In this document: piece by piece, positions 1 through 7,736 of the stretch
Layout: every line of letters starts with the position of its first letter
How positions within the stretch are numbered: the stretch's first letter is position 1
From: Paracoccaceae bacterium
GTDB taxonomy: Bacteria; Pseudomonadota; Alphaproteobacteria; Rhodobacterales; Rhodobacteraceae
DNA length: 64,000 nucleotides
Direction of reading: 5' to 3'
NCBI GenBank assembly: GCA_021741245.1
Contig: JAIOYF010000006.1
Coordinates: 124,001 to 188,000, forward strand
Notes under the pieces: generated by a model
Seen by the model: only the letters and a program-made list of their open reading frames with translations
The model's database searches: none
Told to the model about the DNA's origin: nothing
Position numbers and translations under genes: made by a program

Positions 1-1042
1 AACCCGCCGCCTCAATGGCGAATTGATGCGAGCCGGTCAGGCCCCGTTCTGCGCCAAACACCGGAAGGCCAAGGTCAAGCAGCGCCCGTGCCAAAGCCTG
101 CGACAGGGCCACCATGGCCTGCGCATAGGCCGCGCCATGATCGCGCCAGTCCAGCAGCGTGATGGCAAGGGCCGCAGATTTCCCGGCGTCAAAATTGGCC
201 GTCATGCCCGGATAGGCGATGTGATCCAGACGTTCGGCAAGGCCCGCGTCATTCGTCACGATCAGGCCGCCCGCAGGCCCTCCCAGAGATTTATAGGTGC
301 TCATCGTGACCAGATGGGCCCCCATGGCCAGCGGGTTGGGAAAACTGCCGCCCGCGATCATGCCGCATTGATGGGCCGCATCAAACAGCACCCATGCCCC
401 CACCTCATCCGCAATGGCGCGGATTTCGGGCACCGGATGGGGGAAAAGGTTCAGGCTGCCGCCGATGGTGATGATCTTGGGGCGAACCTTTTGGGCAAGG
501 GCGCGCAGGCCATCAAGGTCAACGGTATAGCCATCGGCGTTGATGGGCGAGGGATGGGTGATCAGCCCGTAAAGCCCGGCGCAGCCATCGGCGTGATGCG
601 TCACATGGCCCCCGATGCTGCCGGGGGGCGCGATGATCGCATCGCCCGGTTTGGCCAGCGCCATAAAGGCGTAGAGATTGGCCATGGCTCCCGATCCAAC
701 GCGAATTTCCGCATATTTTGCACCGAAAACCTCGGCCGCAAGTTCGGCGGCGATGACCTCGATCTCTTCGATCGCCTCCAGCCCCATCTCATATTTGTCG
801 CCCGGATAACCAAGGCTGGGGCGCGAGCCAAGGCCGCGCGACAGGGCCGCTTCGGCCCTTGGGTTCATCACATTTGTAGCGGGGTTGAGGTTGAAACACT
901 GTTGATCATGGATCGCAAGGTTCTGGGCGATCAAGGCTTCGATCCGGGCATTCACCTGCGCCGAGGGGACGGCGACCTGCGCTGCAAGGGTTTGGATGTA
1001 GCTTTCGGTCGGCACCCAAGGGCGCGGGGCAAGATGGGGCAT
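1..1042 (-). CDS. SHMT-superfamily PLP enzyme, C-terminus cut by window edge
   Basis: Fold-type I PLP enzyme related to serine hydroxymethyltransferase; 347 codons are visible and the 3' end lies outside the window. The start is ATG at 1042, preceded by AAGGAG at good spacing. SHMT-like landmarks are SRPSLGYPGDKYE (residues 73-85), DAAHQCG (221-227, PLP pyridine-binding Asp) and the Schiff-base lysine in TYKSLGGPAGG (Lys251). The canonical SHMT string before the lysine is TTTTHK; here it is MSTYK, so this is probably a divergent paralogue rather than housekeeping GlyA. Glycine/serine, alpha-methylserine or another beta-hydroxy amino acid are possible substrates. It is divergent from a LysR regulator that may control it. 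The family call is firm; the substrate is unknown. Confidence 0.8.
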   Translation of the reverse strand, partial: MPHLAPRPWVPTESYIQTLAAQVAVPSAQVNARIEALIAQNLAIHDQQCFNLNPATNVMNPRAEAALSRGLGSRPSLGYPGDKYEMGLEAIEEIEVIAAELAAEVFGAKYAEIRVGSGAMANLYAFMALAKPGDAIIAPPGSIGGHVTHHADGCAGLYGLITHPSPINADGYTVDLDGLRALAQKVRPKIITIGGSLNLFPHPVPEIRAIADEVGAWVLFDAAHQCGMIAGGSFPNPLAMGAHLVTMSTYKSLGGPAGGLIVTNDAGLAERLDHIAYPGMTANFDAGKSAALAITLLDWRDHGAAYAQAMVALSQALARALLDLGLPVFGAERGLTGSHQFAIEAAG

Positions 1043-1105
1043 GGTGATCTCCTTTTTGGACAAGGTGACCTGACTTTCGATTGCGCGCAAATCAGTTTTG
1101 CGAAA

Positions 1106-1119
1106 TTCTAGGGTTAGAA
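1106..1119. promoter_or_regulatory. Inverted repeat between SHMT-like gene and lysR (candidate LysR operator)
   Basis: TTCTA (1106-1110) and TAGAA (1115-1119) form a perfect 5-bp inverted repeat around GGGT in the 92-bp gap between two divergent starts. LysR-type regulators usually bind short dyads in such gaps. The position also argues that lysR starts at the ATG at 1135 rather than the in-frame TTG at 1081, which lies upstream of the dyad. No binding evidence exists here. Confidence 0.35.
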
Positions 1120-1134
1120 ATCCTGAGGGTTGAG

Positions 1135-2001
1135 ATGACCGTTTCCCCACCAAAGCCACGCGACATACCGCTCAATGCCCTGCGAGCGTTTGAGGCGGCG
1201 GCCCGGCTTGGCGGCTTTGCGGCGGCTGGCGCGGAGCTTGGAGTGACGCCGGGCGCGGTGACAGCGCATGTCAAGGCGTTGGAGGCCGAACTGGGGGTTG
1301 CGCTGTTTGAGCGGCAGGCCAAAGGCGTGGCGTTGACCGCGCTTGGGCAGCGCTGTTTGCCGCAACTGGTCGGGGCCTTTGACGCGTTGGCGGCGGCTGT
1401 GCAGCTTTTGCGGGCCGAGGCGGCACCACGGGTGGTGCACATTGCGACACTGCCCGCGATTGCGCAGCTTTGGCTGTCGCCGCGCCTGCCGCAGTTGCGC
1501 CTTGCCGCGCCCGAGATTTCCATCAGCATCACCGCGATGGAGGCCCCGCCCAACCTGAAACGCGCGCCCTTTGATCTGTGCCTGTTCTATGGACATGGGC
1601 AAGGGTCGCTGGCCGAGGATGTGATCTTTCCGGTGTGTTCCCCATCGGTTGCAGACCGTTTGCATGAGGTGGCGGATTTGGCCGATGTGCCGTGCCTGTC
1701 GGATGCGACATGGGCGCAAGATTGGCAGGTTTGGTTGGGGCAGGCCGCCCCGGAGGCATCTATTTTGCCGCGTGGTCCGGTGTTTTCGCTTTATGCGCTG
1801 GCGGTGGAAGAGGCGGTGAATGGCGCAGGCGTGTTGATGGGGCATGAGGCGCTGGTGGCCCGGCATCTGGAGCGCGGGGCTTTGGTGGCGCCGTTTGGCC
1901 CCCGGGTAACCTTGCCGCGTGGCCTGCGGCTTTGGGCGGCGCGCCCGGTTTTCAGGGGCAGCGCGGTGGAGGTGGTTCAGCGCTGGCTGAGCAAAGTCTA
2001 G
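1135..2001 (+). CDS. LysR-family transcriptional regulator, GcvA-like
   Basis: A 288-aa LysR-type regulator. The N-terminal winged helix-turn-helix (about residues 9-68) contains LNALRAFEAAARLGGF and the recognition region GVTPGAVTAHVKALE, typical of the GcvA branch. The C-terminal part is the periplasmic-binding-protein-like effector domain. I chose ATG 1135 because an upstream TTG at 1081 would add a non-conserved leader covering the promoter. It is divergent from the SHMT-like gene, so control of that one-carbon or amino-acid gene is the simplest inference. The gene ends 9 bp before the convergent deoD stop. The effector is unknown. Confidence 0.85.
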   Translation: MTVSPPKPRDIPLNALRAFEAAARLGGFAAAGAELGVTPGAVTAHVKALEAELGVALFERQAKGVALTALGQRCLPQLVGAFDALAAAVQLLRAEAAPRVVHIATLPAIAQLWLSPRLPQLRLAAPEISISITAMEAPPNLKRAPFDLCLFYGHGQGSLAEDVIFPVCSPSVADRLHEVADLADVPCLSDATWAQDWQVWLGQAAPEASILPRGPVFSLYALAVEEAVNGAGVLMGHEALVARHLERGALVAPFGPRVTLPRGLRLWAARPVFRGSAVEVVQRWLSKV

Positions 2002-2010
2002 GCGCAAGCC

Positions 2011-2706
2011 TCAGCCAAAGGCTGCGGTCAGCGCGATCTCGACCATGGCGGAAAAGCTTGTCTCGCGTTCGGATGCGGGCAGGGCCTCGCCGGTCAGGAT
2101 GTGGTCAGACACCGTCAGCACCGACAGGGCGCGCACGCCATAGCGGGCGGCAAGGGCGTAAAGCTCGGCCGTTTCCATCTCGACCGCGAGGCACCCATGG
2201 CGTTGCAACTGGTCCGACAGGTCTTGGCGCTCGTCGTAGAATGTGTCGGAGGTAAAGATCCCCCCCACATGGGTGGCCCGACCTGCGGCGGCGTAGGCCT
2301 TGGACAAAAGCCCGAAATCGGCGACGGCGGCAAATTGCAATTCGCGAAAGATGCTAGTGGAGGGGCTGGAGATCGTCGTGGCCGCCTGTGCAAGCACGAC
2401 ATCCCGCACCTGCACATGGGGCTGCAAAGCGCCGCAAGACCCGACGCGGATCAGCGTCTTTGCCCCATAGTCACGGATCAACTCATTGGCGTAGATCGAG
2501 AGAGAGGGCATGCCCATCCCGGTGCCATGGATGGTGACGGGGTTGCCCTGCCATGTGCCGGTATAGCCCAGCATCCCGCGCACTTCATTCACCAGTCTTG
2601 GGCTGTCCAAGAACCGCTCCGCCGCCCAGCGGGCGCGATAGGGGTCACCGGGCAACAAGACGGTTTCGGCGATGTCGCCGGGCGCGGCCCCGATGTGAAA
2701 CGACAT
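2011..2706 (-). CDS. deoD: Purine nucleoside phosphorylase, DeoD type
   Basis: 231 aa, normal for hexameric PNP. It phosphorolyses purine (deoxy)nucleosides to free base and (deoxy)ribose-1-phosphate in the cytoplasm. Family landmarks are [18 protein letters not shown] at the N-terminus, GTGMGMPS (phosphate region), [17 protein letters not shown] (ribose/base site) and the catalytic-loop Asp in VSDHILTGE. It stands alone, convergent with lysR. The roughly 160 bp upstream (2707-2866) contains no gene and should hold its promoter. Functional call is strong. Confidence 0.93.
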   Translation of the reverse strand: MSFHIGAAPGDIAETVLLPGDPYRARWAAERFLDSPRLVNEVRGMLGYTGTWQGNPVTIHGTGMGMPSLSIYANELIRDYGAKTLIRVGSCGALQPHVQVRDVVLAQAATTISSPSTSIFRELQFAAVADFGLLSKAYAAAGRATHVGGIFTSDTFYDERQDLSDQLQRHGCLAVEMETAELYALAARYGVRALSVLTVSDHILTGEALPASERETSFSAMVEIALTAAFG

Positions 2707-2866
2707 TTTCCCTCCGAAGCGTCACGGCCGGGGGGATGCCCCCAAGTCGTTGAGATGTTGCGTCTTGTCGCGGGCCCGCCAAAGGCAGGCCTTTGGGCAG
2801 AAACAGCGGTAGACCCGCGCCATTAACAGGGCCAAGGGGGGCGAGTGCAAGGGGGATTAGCGCGGA

Positions 2867-4825
2867 TCATTCCGCCGCGATAGGGGCCTCGTCGACCAAG
2901 GTCACGATATCCATCATGATCCGGTTCAACTCAAAATCCTTGGGCGTATAGACTGCGGCCACGCCCATGGCGCGCAGGGCCTCGGCATCCGCATCCGGGA
3001 TAATGCCGCCAACAACAACCGGGATATGCGCCAGACCTGCGGCACGCATCAAGGCGAGTGTCTCGCCAATCAGCGGGATATGACTGCCCGACAGGATCGA
3101 CAGGCCAACCACATGCGCCTCTTGATCTGCCGCCGCGCTTACGATTTCGGACGGGGTCAGGCGGATGCCTTCGTAATGGATATCCATGCCACAGTCGCGC
3201 GCACGGGCGGCGATCTGTTCGGCCCCGTTGGAATGGCCATCAAGGCCGGGCTTGCCGACAAGGAATTTCAACTGACGACCGAGTTTTGAGGACACGGCCG
3301 CCACCGCCTCGCGGATCGGTTCCAGACCCTCGGTGCGGTTGGAGGGGTTGCGGGAAACGCCTGTGGGCGCGCGGTATTCGCCAAAGGCTGCACGGATCAG
3401 CGCCCCCCATTCGCCGGTGGTCACGCCTGCGCGGGCTGCTGCAATCGAGGCGGTCATGATATTGGCGCCACTCTGCGCGTCCCTGCGCAGCGCGGCGAGC
3501 GCGGCCTCGACGGCCGTGGCGTCGCGGGCCCCGCGCCACGCCTGCAGGCGGGCGATCTGGTCGGCCTCGGCCTCCGGGTCGGCCTTCATGATGGAGCCAT
3601 CGCCCGTGGTCAGCGGTGAAGGTTCGGTGGTGGTAAAGCGGTTGACCCCGACGACGGTGGTTTCCTTTGATTCAATCCGGGCGATGCGGTCGGCGTTGGC
3701 CTCCACCAAGCGGCCCTTCATATAATCAATGGCCGCAACCGCGCCGCCCATGGCGTCGATCTGGGCCAGTTCGGCGCGCGCGCCATCCTTTAGCGCAGCC
3801 ACCTTGCGGTCAATCGCGGGGTTGCCATCAAACAAATCATCATATTCCAGCAGATCGGTTTCATAGGCGAGGATCTGCTGCATCCGCAGCGACCATTGCT
3901 GATCCCAAGGGCGCGGCAGGCCAAGCGCCTCATTCCACGCGGGCAATTGCACAGCACGGGCGCGGGCGTTTTTCGACAGGGTGACGGCCAGCATCTCGAT
4001 CAAGATGCGATAGACGTTATTTTCGGGCTGCGGTTCGGTCAGGCCAAGCGAGTTGACCTGCACGCCATAGCGAAAGCGGCGATATTTCGCCTCGGTGATG
4101 CCATAGCGATGCTCGCAAATCTCATCCCACAAATCGACAAAAGCGCGCATCTTGCACAGTTCCGTCACGAACCGGATGCCCGCATTCACGAAAAAGCTGA
4201 TGCGCCCCACCATATTGGGGAAGTCAGCGGGGGCAACCTTGGTTTTCAGATCGTCCAGCACGGCGCAGGCGGTGGCCAGCGCAAAGGCAAGTTCTTGTTC
4301 CGGCGTGGCCCCGGCCTCTTGCAGGTGATAGCTGCAAATGTTCATCGGGTTCCATTTGGGCAGATGTTGCCGCGTATAGGCGGCGACATCGGTGATCATC
4401 CGCATGGATGGCTTTGGCGGGCAGATATAGGTGCCGCGCGAGAGGTATTCCTTGATCAGGTCGTTTTGCACAGTTCCATTCAGCGCCGAGACATCTGCGC
4501 CCTGTTCCTCGGCCACCGCGATGTAAAGCGACAGCAACCACGGTGCCGTGGCGTTGATCGTCATCGAGGTGTTCATCTGTTCCAGCGGAATGTCTTTGAA
4601 CAGCGCTCGCATATCGCCCAAATGGCCAATCGGCACGCCAACCTTGCCGACCTCGCCCTTGGCAAGCTCATGATCTGAATCGTAGCCCGTCTGCGTGGGC
4701 AGATCAAAGGCAACCGACAGACCCGTTTGCCCCTTGGACAGGTTCCCCCGATACAGCGCATTGGAAGCCGCTGCCGTGGAATGGCCAGCATAGGTGCGGA
4801 AAAGCCAAGGTGCGTCTTTGGTCAT
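2867..4825 (-). CDS. ecm: Ethylmalonyl-CoA mutase (MeaA-type B12 mutase)
   Basis: 652 aa coenzyme-B12-dependent acyl-CoA mutase. In the ethylmalonyl-CoA pathway it converts (2R)-ethylmalonyl-CoA to (2S)-methylsuccinyl-CoA. The large mutase barrel is at the N-terminus (start MTKDAPWLFRTYAGHSTA). The B12 domain is C-terminal, with DGHSNG at 529-534 (cobalt-ligand His531), GLSILSGSH and VVVGGIIP. The reading frame extends 58 codons upstream, but ATG 4825 matches the family start and sits about 40 nt after a good promoter. The nearby divergent ccr and the MeaA-like sequence favour ethylmalonyl-CoA over methylmalonyl-CoA mutase. Genes for other pathway steps are not in the window. Confidence 0.9.
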   Translation of the reverse strand: MTKDAPWLFRTYAGHSTAAASNALYRGNLSKGQTGLSVAFDLPTQTGYDSDHELAKGEVGKVGVPIGHLGDMRALFKDIPLEQMNTSMTINATAPWLLSLYIAVAEEQGADVSALNGTVQNDLIKEYLSRGTYICPPKPSMRMITDVAAYTRQHLPKWNPMNICSYHLQEAGATPEQELAFALATACAVLDDLKTKVAPADFPNMVGRISFFVNAGIRFVTELCKMRAFVDLWDEICEHRYGITEAKYRRFRYGVQVNSLGLTEPQPENNVYRILIEMLAVTLSKNARARAVQLPAWNEALGLPRPWDQQWSLRMQQILAYETDLLEYDDLFDGNPAIDRKVAALKDGARAELAQIDAMGGAVAAIDYMKGRLVEANADRIARIESKETTVVGVNRFTTTEPSPLTTGDGSIMKADPEAEADQIARLQAWRGARDATAVEAALAALRRDAQSGANIMTASIAAARAGVTTGEWGALIRAAFGEYRAPTGVSRNPSNRTEGLEPIREAVAAVSSKLGRQLKFLVGKPGLDGHSNGAEQIAARARDCGMDIHYEGIRLTPSEIVSAAADQEAHVVGLSILSGSHIPLIGETLALMRAAGLAHIPVVVGGIIPDADAEALRAMGVAAVYTPKDFELNRIMMDIVTLVDEAPIAAE

Positions 4826-4870
4826 CTGATGCCTCGAGTCGTCTGTGCGCAATTTTGTTTCGTCATTGGT

Positions 4871-4900
4871 CACATAGGGGCAACTTTCTGGCGTTGTCAA
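4871..4900 (-). promoter_or_regulatory. Candidate sigma-70-type promoter of ecm
   Basis: On the minus strand a perfect TTGACA (4900-4895) is followed after 18 bp by TATGTG (4876-4871). Transcription would start about 40 nt before the ecm ATG. The box sequences are seen; activity is inferred. Confidence 0.5.
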
Positions 4901-4980
4901 TTCGCTGCGGTGCGGCGACGGCATTAACGTTGCGATTTTGGGGGGGCGGGGTCGCCCCTGCAGCGGGGTCGGGCAAAGTA

Positions 4981-5017
4981 AAGGCGGGGCGGCTGCCAAG
5001 AAAAGCCACCCCGCCTT
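4981..5017 (-). terminator. Rho-independent-type terminator of the VPLPA-CTERM gene
   Basis: A perfect 9-bp outer stem, AAGGCGGGG (4981-4989) with CCCCGCCTT (5009-5017), plus inner GGCT/AGCC pairing, lies 14 bp after the stop of the minus-strand gene. On that strand it is followed by TACTTT, a weak U-rich tail. It separates the exported-protein gene from ecm. Confidence 0.7.
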
Positions 5018-5031
5018 GTTCGTTTCAGATC

Positions 5032-5661
5032 CTAGCTGCGCTTTTTGCGGCGCATTGCGGCAAAGACACCCAGAACGCCCGCAAGAAGCGTTCCGCTTGC
5101 AGGCAGCGGAACCGCAGGCATCGGTGGGGGCGGTGGTGCGGCGGTTGTCTCAAAGGAAAGGTCGTCAAACCCAAGTCCACAGCAGCCCGGTTCGGTCCAG
5201 ATCGCCTCAATGCGGCGAATACCCGCGCCTGCAAAACTGAGCCCCTCATAGGGACCACCGATCCAGATGGGGGAGAGCAGGCTGGCAAGAAGAGTGCCGC
5301 CCGTTGCCGCATCATAGACATCCATGCGCCACTGATCGAGGTCGCCTGTCAGGCTGCCCGCATCCCCCGCAAACAACTCTACCCACGAGACCGCGCTTGC
5401 AAAGGTAAAGATCATGGGGTTGTTGCTTGAGGACGCCGTAAAGCTTCCGATTGCATTAAGGCCAGACCGTGCGCCAACACCAAAACGATTGGCAAAGACA
5501 TCGACGTGGCCCGATGGATTCGTAACGGTCACCCCGCCGAGATCAACGCCATTGATGTTGGCAAAATCGGGCAGGGAGTCAAAGTTCACCGTGATCACGC
5601 TTGCATTCGCATGTGCAGCAAATCCCGCGAGCGCCCCGGAGAGCAGAAGTTTTTTAAGCAT
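5032..5661 (-). CDS. Secreted VPLPA-CTERM sorting-domain protein
   Basis: 209 aa. The N-terminus (MLKKLLLSGALAGFAAHANA) is a Sec signal peptide. The C-terminus is a sorting tripartite: VPLPASGTLLAGVLGVFA (from residue 184), a hydrophobic helix, then RRKKR. This is the VPLPA-CTERM variant of the PEP-CTERM/exosortase system known in Rhodobacterales. The middle region is beta-rich and Gly/Asp/Asn-rich with no recognised catalytic motif (a DSLPDF start, FDDLSFE near the end), as in many PEP-CTERM extracellular proteins. Predicted fate is export, then processing at the sorting signal. No exosortase gene is in the window. It has its own terminator and separates ecm from ccr. Confidence 0.8.
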   Translation of the reverse strand: MLKKLLLSGALAGFAAHANASVITVNFDSLPDFANINGVDLGGVTVTNPSGHVDVFANRFGVGARSGLNAIGSFTASSSNNPMIFTFASAVSWVELFAGDAGSLTGDLDQWRMDVYDAATGGTLLASLLSPIWIGGPYEGLSFAGAGIRRIEAIWTEPGCCGLGFDDLSFETTAAPPPPPMPAVPLPASGTLLAGVLGVFAAMRRKKRS

Positions 5662-5855
5662 AAAATTCCCTCGTTAATCATAGCGCCTTTGTTCGTGCAG
5701 CCGTCTGCACAGGCGTTTACGGGGCAGAATCGCCCGAAATGACCCTAGCCAATGGGTGGCCGAAGCCAAAACCGTTTCTTTTGTGCTGGACCGAATCTCG
5801 AGCCTTGAAGGGGGGGTGGGTGAAATAAAATTACAAAAAATGACTTTAGACTATT

Positions 5856-5865
5856 GCAATATTGC
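5856..5865. promoter_or_regulatory. AT-rich ccr promoter region with GCAATATTGC palindrome
   Basis: A distinctly AT-rich patch (about 5820-5870) in GC-rich surroundings lies 75-120 bp before the ccr start and holds the perfect 10-bp palindrome GCAATATTGC. Ethylmalonyl-CoA pathway genes are known to be transcriptionally controlled (CcrR in Methylobacterium, RamB in Paracoccus). Assigning this site to either type is inference only. Confidence 0.35.
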
Positions 5866-5938
5866 GCGTCCGTTCATATCCATCGGGACATCCGGCGCGG
5901 ATTCTGCGCCGCGGCATTTTTCACCCCGGAGGGAGCCA

Positions 5939-7231
5939 ATGGCCTTGGATACGCGCAGCGCAACCGTCACCTATGACGCCCCGAAGAAAGACCTTTACGA
6001 AGTTGGCGAGATGCCCCCCCTGGGGCATGTGCCAAAGCAGATGTATTCCTGGGCCATTCGCCGCGAGCGGCATGGCGCACCGGAAGAAGCGATGCAGCAA
6101 GAGGTGGTCGATACCTGGGCCATCGACAGCAACGAGGTGCTGGTTCTGGTGATGGCGGCGGGCGTCAATTACAACGGCGTCTGGGCAGGTCTTGGCGTGC
6201 CAATCAGCCCCTTTGACGGCCACAAACAGCCCTATCACATTGCCGGTTCCGATGCCTCGGGCATCGTTTGGGCCGTGGGTGACAAGGTCAAGCGCTGGAA
6301 AGTTGGCGACGAGGTGGTGATCCACTGCAACCAAGACGATGGCGATGATGAGGAATGCAACGGCGGCGACCCGATGTTTTCGCCCAGCCAGCGCATCTGG
6401 GGATACGAGACGCATGACGGATCGTTTGCGCAGTTCACGCGGGTTCAGGCCCAGCAGTTGATGCCCCGCCCCAAGCATTTGACGTGGGAAGAATCGGCCT
6501 GCTATACGCTGACCCTTGCCACCGCATACCGGATGCTTTTTGGGCATGAGCCGCATGACCTCAAGCCCGGCCAGAACGTGCTGGTCTGGGGGGCGTCGGG
6601 CGGTCTTGGGTCCTATGCGATCCAGTTGATCAATACCGCAGGGGCCAATGCGATCGGCGTGATCAGTGACGAATCCAAGCGTGATTTCGTCATGGGTCTG
6701 GGGGCAAAGGGCGTCATCAACCGCAATGATTTCAAGTGCTGGGGCCAATTGCCCACTGTCAACACACCCGAATATAACGAGTGGCTGAAAGAGGCGCGCA
6801 AGTTCGGCAAAGCCATCTGGGACATCACCGGCAAGGGCGTGAATGTCGACATGGTGTTCGAGCATCCGGGCGAGGCGACCTTTCCCGTCTCCAGCCTTGT
6901 GTGTAAAAAGGGCGGCATGGTGGTGATCTGTGCGGGCACCACCGGGTTCAACTGCACTTTTGACGTGCGCTATATGTGGATGCACCAAAAACGCCTGCAG
7001 GGCAGCCATTTTGCGCATCTCAAGCAAGCCTCGGCTGCCAATAAGCTGATGGTGGAACGCCGCCTTGATCCGTGCATGTCCGAGGTGTTCCCTTGGGCCG
7101 ATATTCCCAAAGCACATACCATGATGTGGAAGAATCAGCACAAGCCGGGGAATATGGCGGTTCTGGTCCAAGCGCCACGCACAGGCCTGCGGACGTTTGA
7201 AGATACGCTAGAGGCCAGTCAGGGCCAGTAA
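5939..7231 (+). CDS. ccr: Crotonyl-CoA carboxylase/reductase
   Basis: 430 aa, the usual length. It carries out NADPH-dependent reductive carboxylation of crotonyl-CoA to (2S)-ethylmalonyl-CoA, the key step of the ethylmalonyl-CoA pathway for acetate/C2 assimilation. It belongs to the zinc-less MDR superfamily. Landmarks are AAGVNYNGVWAG (73-84), PYHIAGSDASGIVWAVGD, the nucleotide-binding GASGGLGSYA (218-227) and a GGMVVICAGTTGFNCTFD segment. The frame opens 61 codons earlier, but ATG 5939 has GGAGGGAG just upstream and gives the family N-terminus MALDTRSATVTYDAPKKDLYE. It is divergent from ecm. Very confident. Confidence 0.96.
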   Translation: MALDTRSATVTYDAPKKDLYEVGEMPPLGHVPKQMYSWAIRRERHGAPEEAMQQEVVDTWAIDSNEVLVLVMAAGVNYNGVWAGLGVPISPFDGHKQPYHIAGSDASGIVWAVGDKVKRWKVGDEVVIHCNQDDGDDEECNGGDPMFSPSQRIWGYETHDGSFAQFTRVQAQQLMPRPKHLTWEESACYTLTLATAYRMLFGHEPHDLKPGQNVLVWGASGGLGSYAIQLINTAGANAIGVISDESKRDFVMGLGAKGVINRNDFKCWGQLPTVNTPEYNEWLKEARKFGKAIWDITGKGVNVDMVFEHPGEATFPVSSLVCKKGGMVVICAGTTGFNCTFDVRYMWMHQKRLQGSHFAHLKQASAANKLMVERRLDPCMSEVFPWADIPKAHTMMWKNQHKPGNMAVLVQAPRTGLRTFEDTLEASQGQ

Positions 7232-7254
7232 CGGCGGAAAGTCGCGCAATTTGC

Positions 7255-7284
7255 ACGCTGGACCCCATGGGTCCGGCGTCCTTT
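7255..7284 (+). terminator. Hairpin terminator after ccr
   Basis: ACGCTGGACCC (7255-7265) pairs with GGGTCCGGCGT (7269-7279) through 11 bp, one of them T-G, around a CAT loop. It is followed by CCTTT and starts 24 bp after the ccr stop. The T-tract is short, so efficiency is uncertain. Confidence 0.6.
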
Positions 7285-7395
7285 GATGACAAGGTAATGT
7301 TTTGGCTATCAGTTTATTGCTAGTCTGATTGCGCAAGAAGACTGCGCCCTTGGGCAGACTGGCCATCACAACCTTGTTTTTCGGGGAACCCCATC

Positions 7396-7575
7396 ATGCG
7401 ACATGAATGGATTTTCGACGTCCTCGAAGATTTGAAGACCTACGCTGCCCTGAACGGACTTCAAGATACCGCCGCCAAAGCCGAAGAGGCCCTGCGCGCC
7501 GCAAGGGCCGAGGTTGGCCTGTCCATGGCGGGCGAGCCCCACAGACACACCTTGGCGGATGGGACCGGGCGTTAG
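7396..7575 (+). CDS. Small conserved-looking protein, 59 aa
   Basis: A short ORF from ATG 7396 to TAG 7573-7575. It begins MRHEWIFDVLEDLKTYAALNG and continues as an Ala/Glu-rich amphipathic helix (residues about 22-40), which reads like a real folded helical protein rather than an out-of-frame translation. Product and function are unknown. It lies alone between the ccr terminator and the helicase gene, on the same strand as both. I recall similar MRHEWIFDVL starts in Rhodobacteraceae small hypotheticals, but this was not searched. No strong Shine-Dalgarno is present; the closest is the purine-rich GGGGAA upstream. Confidence 0.55.
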   Translation: MRHEWIFDVLEDLKTYAALNGLQDTAAKAEEALRAARAEVGLSMAGEPHRHTLADGTGR

Positions 7576-7736
7576 GCCGTGCCGCCACGCCCGACCGGCG
7601 GGGCAGGGGACTTTCCGGCGGTTGCACCTTCCCATTGTGTCGCAGTGCTGTTTTTCCCCCTTTGCGCCCATCTTGCGTCTGGCGAAGGGGCCATCCCCGG
7701 CATAAGGTCGCGGCCCATGATGCAGGCACATCCCAA

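Noticed and set aside
23-1111. Open frame on the plus strand at the window start
   Set aside because: Antisense to the SHMT-like gene, which has full PLP-enzyme motifs and a Shine-Dalgarno.
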